This document shows positions 61,716 through 64,000 of a stretch of DNA of 64,000 nucleotides, piece after piece. How positions within the stretch are numbered: position 1 is the first letter of the stretch; the number at the start of each line of letters is the position of its first letter. The notes beneath the pieces were generated by a model. That model did not search any database, had not been told where the DNA came from, and saw only the letters and a list, made by a program, of their open reading frames with translations. The DNA comes from Saccharomonospora glauca K62 (GTDB lineage Bacteria; Actinomycetota; Actinomycetes; Mycobacteriales; Pseudonocardiaceae), in NCBI RefSeq assembly GCF_000243395.2, contig NZ_CM001484.1, forward strand, positions 3,466,524-3,530,523, written 5' to 3'. Both the position numbers and the translations under genes were made by a program.

Positions 61716-63275
61716 ATGGCCATGAACGGTGCCCAGTCGCTGATCCACACACTCGTCGACGCCGACGTGGACGTGTGCTTCGCCAATCCGGGGACGTCCG
61801 AGATGCACTTCGTCACCGCGCTCGACGACGTCCCCCAGATCCGGGGTGTGCTCGGGCTGTCCGAAGGGGTGGTCACCGGTGCCGCCGACGGGTACGGCCG
61901 CATGGCGGGCAAGCCCGCCGCGACGCTGCTGCACCTCGGCCCCGGACTCGCCAACGGGCTCGCGAACCTGCACAACGCCCGCCGCGCGAACACGCCGATC
62001 GTCAACATCATCGGGGACCACGCCACCTACCACAAGAAGTTCGACGCGCCCCTGGAGTCGGACATCGAGGCCCTCGCCGGTTCGTTGAACGGCTGGGTCC
62101 GGCGCTCGGCGAGCGCGGCCGACGTCGGCGCCGATGTCGCGGCGGCGGTCGCCGCGGCGCAGGACGCCCCCGGCCGGGTGGCGACGTTGATCCTGTCCGC
62201 CGACGTGTCCTGGGGCGAGGGAGGCGTGCCCGCCACCGCGGTGACTCCCCGTGCTCCGCGTCCGGTGGCGTCGGACGTGGTGAAGGCGGTCGCCGAGGTC
62301 CTGCGCGGGGACGAACCCGTGGCACTGCTGGTCGGTGGAGCCGCCTGCCGCGAAGCGGGGCTGCGCGCGCTGAGCCGGATCGCGAAGGCCACCGGGGCCA
62401 AGCCGTTCGCGGAGACGTTCCCCGCCCGGATCGAACGCGGTGCGGGGCTGCCCAACATCGAGCGGCTCGGCTACCTCGCCGAGCAGGTCACCTACCAGCT
62501 CGACGGGGTGCGGCACGTCGTCGTCGCGGGCACTCGGGCGCCCGTGTCGTTCTTCGCCTATCCGGGCAAGGCGAGCGATCTGGTGCCGGAAGGCGCGCGC
62601 GTCCACACATTGGCCGAGGCGGGTGACGACGTCGTCGCGGCGCTGGAGGAGCTGGCCGACGAGGTGGCGGCGGACGTCGAACCGGATCTCGCCCCCGCCC
62701 AGCGGCCGGAGCTTCCCACCGGGGATCTGACGCCGCAGAACTGGGTCCAGGTAATCGGCGCGCTCCTACCCGAGGGCGCCATCGTCTCCGACGAGGCCAA
62801 CACGTCCGGGCTGCTGGTGCCGATGGCCACCGCGGGGTCTCCCCGGCACGACGTGTTGACGTTGACCGGTGGCGCGATCGGGCAGGGGATACCGGTGGCC
62901 ACGGGCGCGGCCATCGCGGCACCCGACCGGCCGGTGATCAACCTCGAGTCCGACGGCAGCGCGCTCTACACCATTCAAGCGCTGTGGACCCAGGCTCGGG
63001 AGAACCTCAACGTCACCACGGTGGTGCTCAACAACCGGGCCTACGCCATCCTCCGGCTGGAGTTGCAGCGGGTCGGCGCGGAGTCCTCGGGCCCGAAGGC
63101 GCGAGGACTGCTCGATCTGTCCACACCGGACCTGGACTTCGTGAGAATGGCCGAGGGCTTCGGGGTCCCGGCGACTCGCGCGCGGACGGCCGAGGAGCTG
63201 GCCGACCAGTTCCGCCGCGCGGTGGCCGAACCCGGCCCGCACCTGATCGAAGCGATGGTCCCGCCCCTGCTCTGA
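61716..63275 (+). CDS. TPP-dependent decarboxylase (benzoylformate decarboxylase/acetolactate synthase-like)
   Basis: A 519-residue enzyme of the AHAS/BFD family with the Glu49-region GVLGLSEGVVTGAADGYGR, a middle domain with AVTPRAPRPVA, and a PP domain with NLESDGSALYTIQALWTQA and NNRAYAIL, the Mg/TPP site. In the PP motif ESDGS replaces GDGS, as in benzoylformate-type enzymes. ATG 61716 has GGGAGG 7 nt upstream; it starts 2 nt after the FAD-oxidase stop. With that oxidase it probably decarboxylates a 2-keto acid to an aldehyde. Confidence 0.88.
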   Translation: MAMNGAQSLIHTLVDADVDVCFANPGTSEMHFVTALDDVPQIRGVLGLSEGVVTGAADGYGRMAGKPAATLLHLGPGLANGLANLHNARRANTPIVNIIGDHATYHKKFDAPLESDIEALAGSLNGWVRRSASAADVGADVAAAVAAAQDAPGRVATLILSADVSWGEGGVPATAVTPRAPRPVASDVVKAVAEVLRGDEPVALLVGGAACREAGLRALSRIAKATGAKPFAETFPARIERGAGLPNIERLGYLAEQVTYQLDGVRHVVVAGTRAPVSFFAYPGKASDLVPEGARVHTLAEAGDDVVAALEELADEVAADVEPDLAPAQRPELPTGDLTPQNWVQVIGALLPEGAIVSDEANTSGLLVPMATAGSPRHDVLTLTGGAIGQGIPVATGAAIAAPDRPVINLESDGSALYTIQALWTQARENLNVTTVVLNNRAYAILRLELQRVGAESSGPKARGLLDLSTPDLDFVRMAEGFGVPATRARTAEELADQFRRAVAEPGPHLIEAMVPPLL

Positions 63276-63279
63276 CCAA

Positions 63280-63470
63280 CGCGTGTCCGCAGCCTACGTA
63301 CGCGTGTCCGCACCTTAGGGACTCGTGTCCGCAGTTTGGGGACACGTGTTCGCACTTGCGGTACACCGGGGTCCCCTGCCGTGCGGCCCGAACGGAAACC
63401 CGGTGTACACAACCTGCAGACATGCGTACGCAATCTGCGGACACGAGTGCACAACCTGCGGACACGGCAG
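63280..63470. repeat. Composite inverted repeat of 21-bp units (copy 2)
   Basis: The left arm has four tandem 21-bp units starting at 63280, 63301, 63322 and 63343 (core ACGCGTGTCCGCA with changes), then a 10-bp inner stem GTACACCGGG (63362-63371) paired with CCCGGTGTAC (63400-63409) around a 28-nt loop. The right arm holds about three complementary units ending near 63470. It lies between the TPP enzyme (stop 63275) and the FadB-like gene. The units are more divergent than in copy 1 at 45991. Confidence 0.8.
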
Positions 63471-63507
63471 GGCCACCGGCCCCGCATGCGCGGGGGCGGT
63501 GGCCCTC
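63470..63507. terminator. Hairpin terminator between convergent genes
   Basis: Arms AGGGCCACCG-G-CCCCGC (63470-63486) and their complement (63491-63507) form a 16-bp stem with one G-G mismatch and a 4-nt ATGC loop. It directly abuts the composite repeat and is 21 nt from the FadB-like stop codon. Confidence 0.75.
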
Positions 63508-63527
63508 GTCAGCAGCCTCGGGGAGAC

Positions 63528-64000
63528 TTACTCGAAGATCTCGCCCTTCTCGGCCTTCTCCACCAGCGAGGCCGGCGGCTCGAAGTGGCTGCCGTAGCGC
63601 TCGGCGAGTTCACGCGCCCGCGCGACGAAGCCCTTCAGCCCGCCCTCGTACTGGTTGATGTACTGGATCACACCACCGGTCCAGGCGGGGAACCCGATAC
63701 CGAAGATCGACCCGATGTTGGCGTCCTGCACCGAGTTGAGCACGCCCTCGTCGAAGCACTTGACGGTCTCCAGCGCCTCGGCGAACAGCATCCGCTCCTG
63801 GAGATCTTTGAACGGCACGTCGCCGCTGCCGCTGTTGAAGGCCTCCCGCAGCCCCGGCCACAACCGGACCCGCTTGCCGTTCTCGTCGTACTCGTAGAAC
63901 CCGGCCCCGGACGAGCGGCCCTTGCGGTCGAACTCGTCGAGCATCCGGTCGATGACGGCCTCGGACGGGTGCGGCGTCCACGTGCCGCCCGCCGCCTCCA
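63528..64000 (-). CDS. 3-hydroxyacyl-CoA dehydrogenase/enoyl-CoA hydratase (FadB/FadJ-like), 5'-truncated
   Basis: Only the C-terminal 157 codons are in the window; the frame is open to the right edge. The visible part is the second 3-hydroxyacyl-CoA dehydrogenase C-terminal domain of a trifunctional FadB/FadJ-type protein: DEFDRKGRSSGAGFYEYDENG, then ECV-region FDEGVLNSVQDANIGSI and FGIGFPAWTGGVIQYINQ. It belongs to fatty acid beta-oxidation. The internal ATG at 63944 is not the start. The TAA/TGA stop is at 63528. Confidence 0.9.
   Translation of the reverse strand, partial: EAAGGTWTPHPSEAVIDRMLDEFDRKGRSSGAGFYEYDENGKRVRLWPGLREAFNSGSGDVPFKDLQERMLFAEALETVKCFDEGVLNSVQDANIGSIFGIGFPAWTGGVIQYINQYEGGLKGFVARARELAERYGSHFEPPASLVEKAEKGEIFE

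Overview
The window is uniformly high-GC DNA with actinobacterial signatures: many GTG/TTG starts, several promoters placed so close to the start codon that leaderless mRNAs are likely, F420/LLM-type oxidoreductases, an ESX-type secreted protein, and the Mycobacterium-like gene order argS-lysA-hom-thrC-thrB-rho-rpmE-prfA ... prmC-tsaC-wecA-atpI-atpBEFHAG. Gene content and codon use fit a filamentous Pseudonocardiaceae-type actinomycete (Saccharomonospora/Amycolatopsis-like). This is an inference from content, not a database match.

Layout. 1-8.8 kb (leftward): F0F1 ATP synthase genes atpG (cut by the left edge), atpA, atpH, atpF, atpE, atpB and an AtpI-like gene, preceded by wecA (lipid-linked GlcNAc-1-P transferase), tsaC (tRNA t6A) and prmC (release-factor methylase). 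8.8-19.9 kb: an accessory block that separates prmC from its usual partner prfA. It holds a MerR regulator divergent from an alpha/beta hydrolase and LLM oxidoreductase pair, an SDR protein, and a compact dTDP-deoxyaminosugar set (3-aminotransferase, 2,3-dehydratase, 4-ketoreductase, 3-C-methyltransferase, a further methyltransferase) with a large LuxR/AAA regulator. 20.0-30.5 kb (leftward): prfA, rpmE, rho, the threonine/lysine genes thrB, thrC, hom, lysA, and argS. 30.6-33.4 kb: DUF3105 and DUF305 membrane proteins, a CDF metal exporter and tRNA-Arg(CCG). 33.4-41.4 kb: envelope and accessory genes: an ESX-type amidase with a WXG100-like partner, a secreted M15 peptidase, an AhpD-like protein divergent from an LLM-hemerythrin fusion, a secreted lytic transglycosylase with a long leader, and an MFS transporter with an unusual start. 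41.4-46 kb: a CoA-binding protein, a TPP enzyme, a glutathionyl-hydroquinone-reductase-like protein and a WS/DGAT acyltransferase.

46.1-63.3 kb is a catabolic region: amidase, D-2-hydroxyacid dehydrogenase, two maleate-isomerase/arylmalonate-decarboxylase-like proteins, a GntR/FadR regulator, a giant P-type ATPase, a tartrate/D-malate dehydrogenase, a succinate-semialdehyde-type dehydrogenase, a class III aminotransferase, DUF3830, a 30-codon gene, an FAD-linked oxidase and a TPP decarboxylase. Three copies of one palindrome, ATTGTYRACAAT, sit at the promoters of these genes and define a probable GntR regulon; I do not recognise the pathway as a described one. The window ends in the 3' part of a FadB-like gene (63.5 kb to the edge).

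The most unusual DNA is a pair of composite inverted repeats built from 21-bp units (core ACGCGTGTCCGCA). One lies at 45991-46124 and one at 63280-63470, each filling the gap between two convergent genes.
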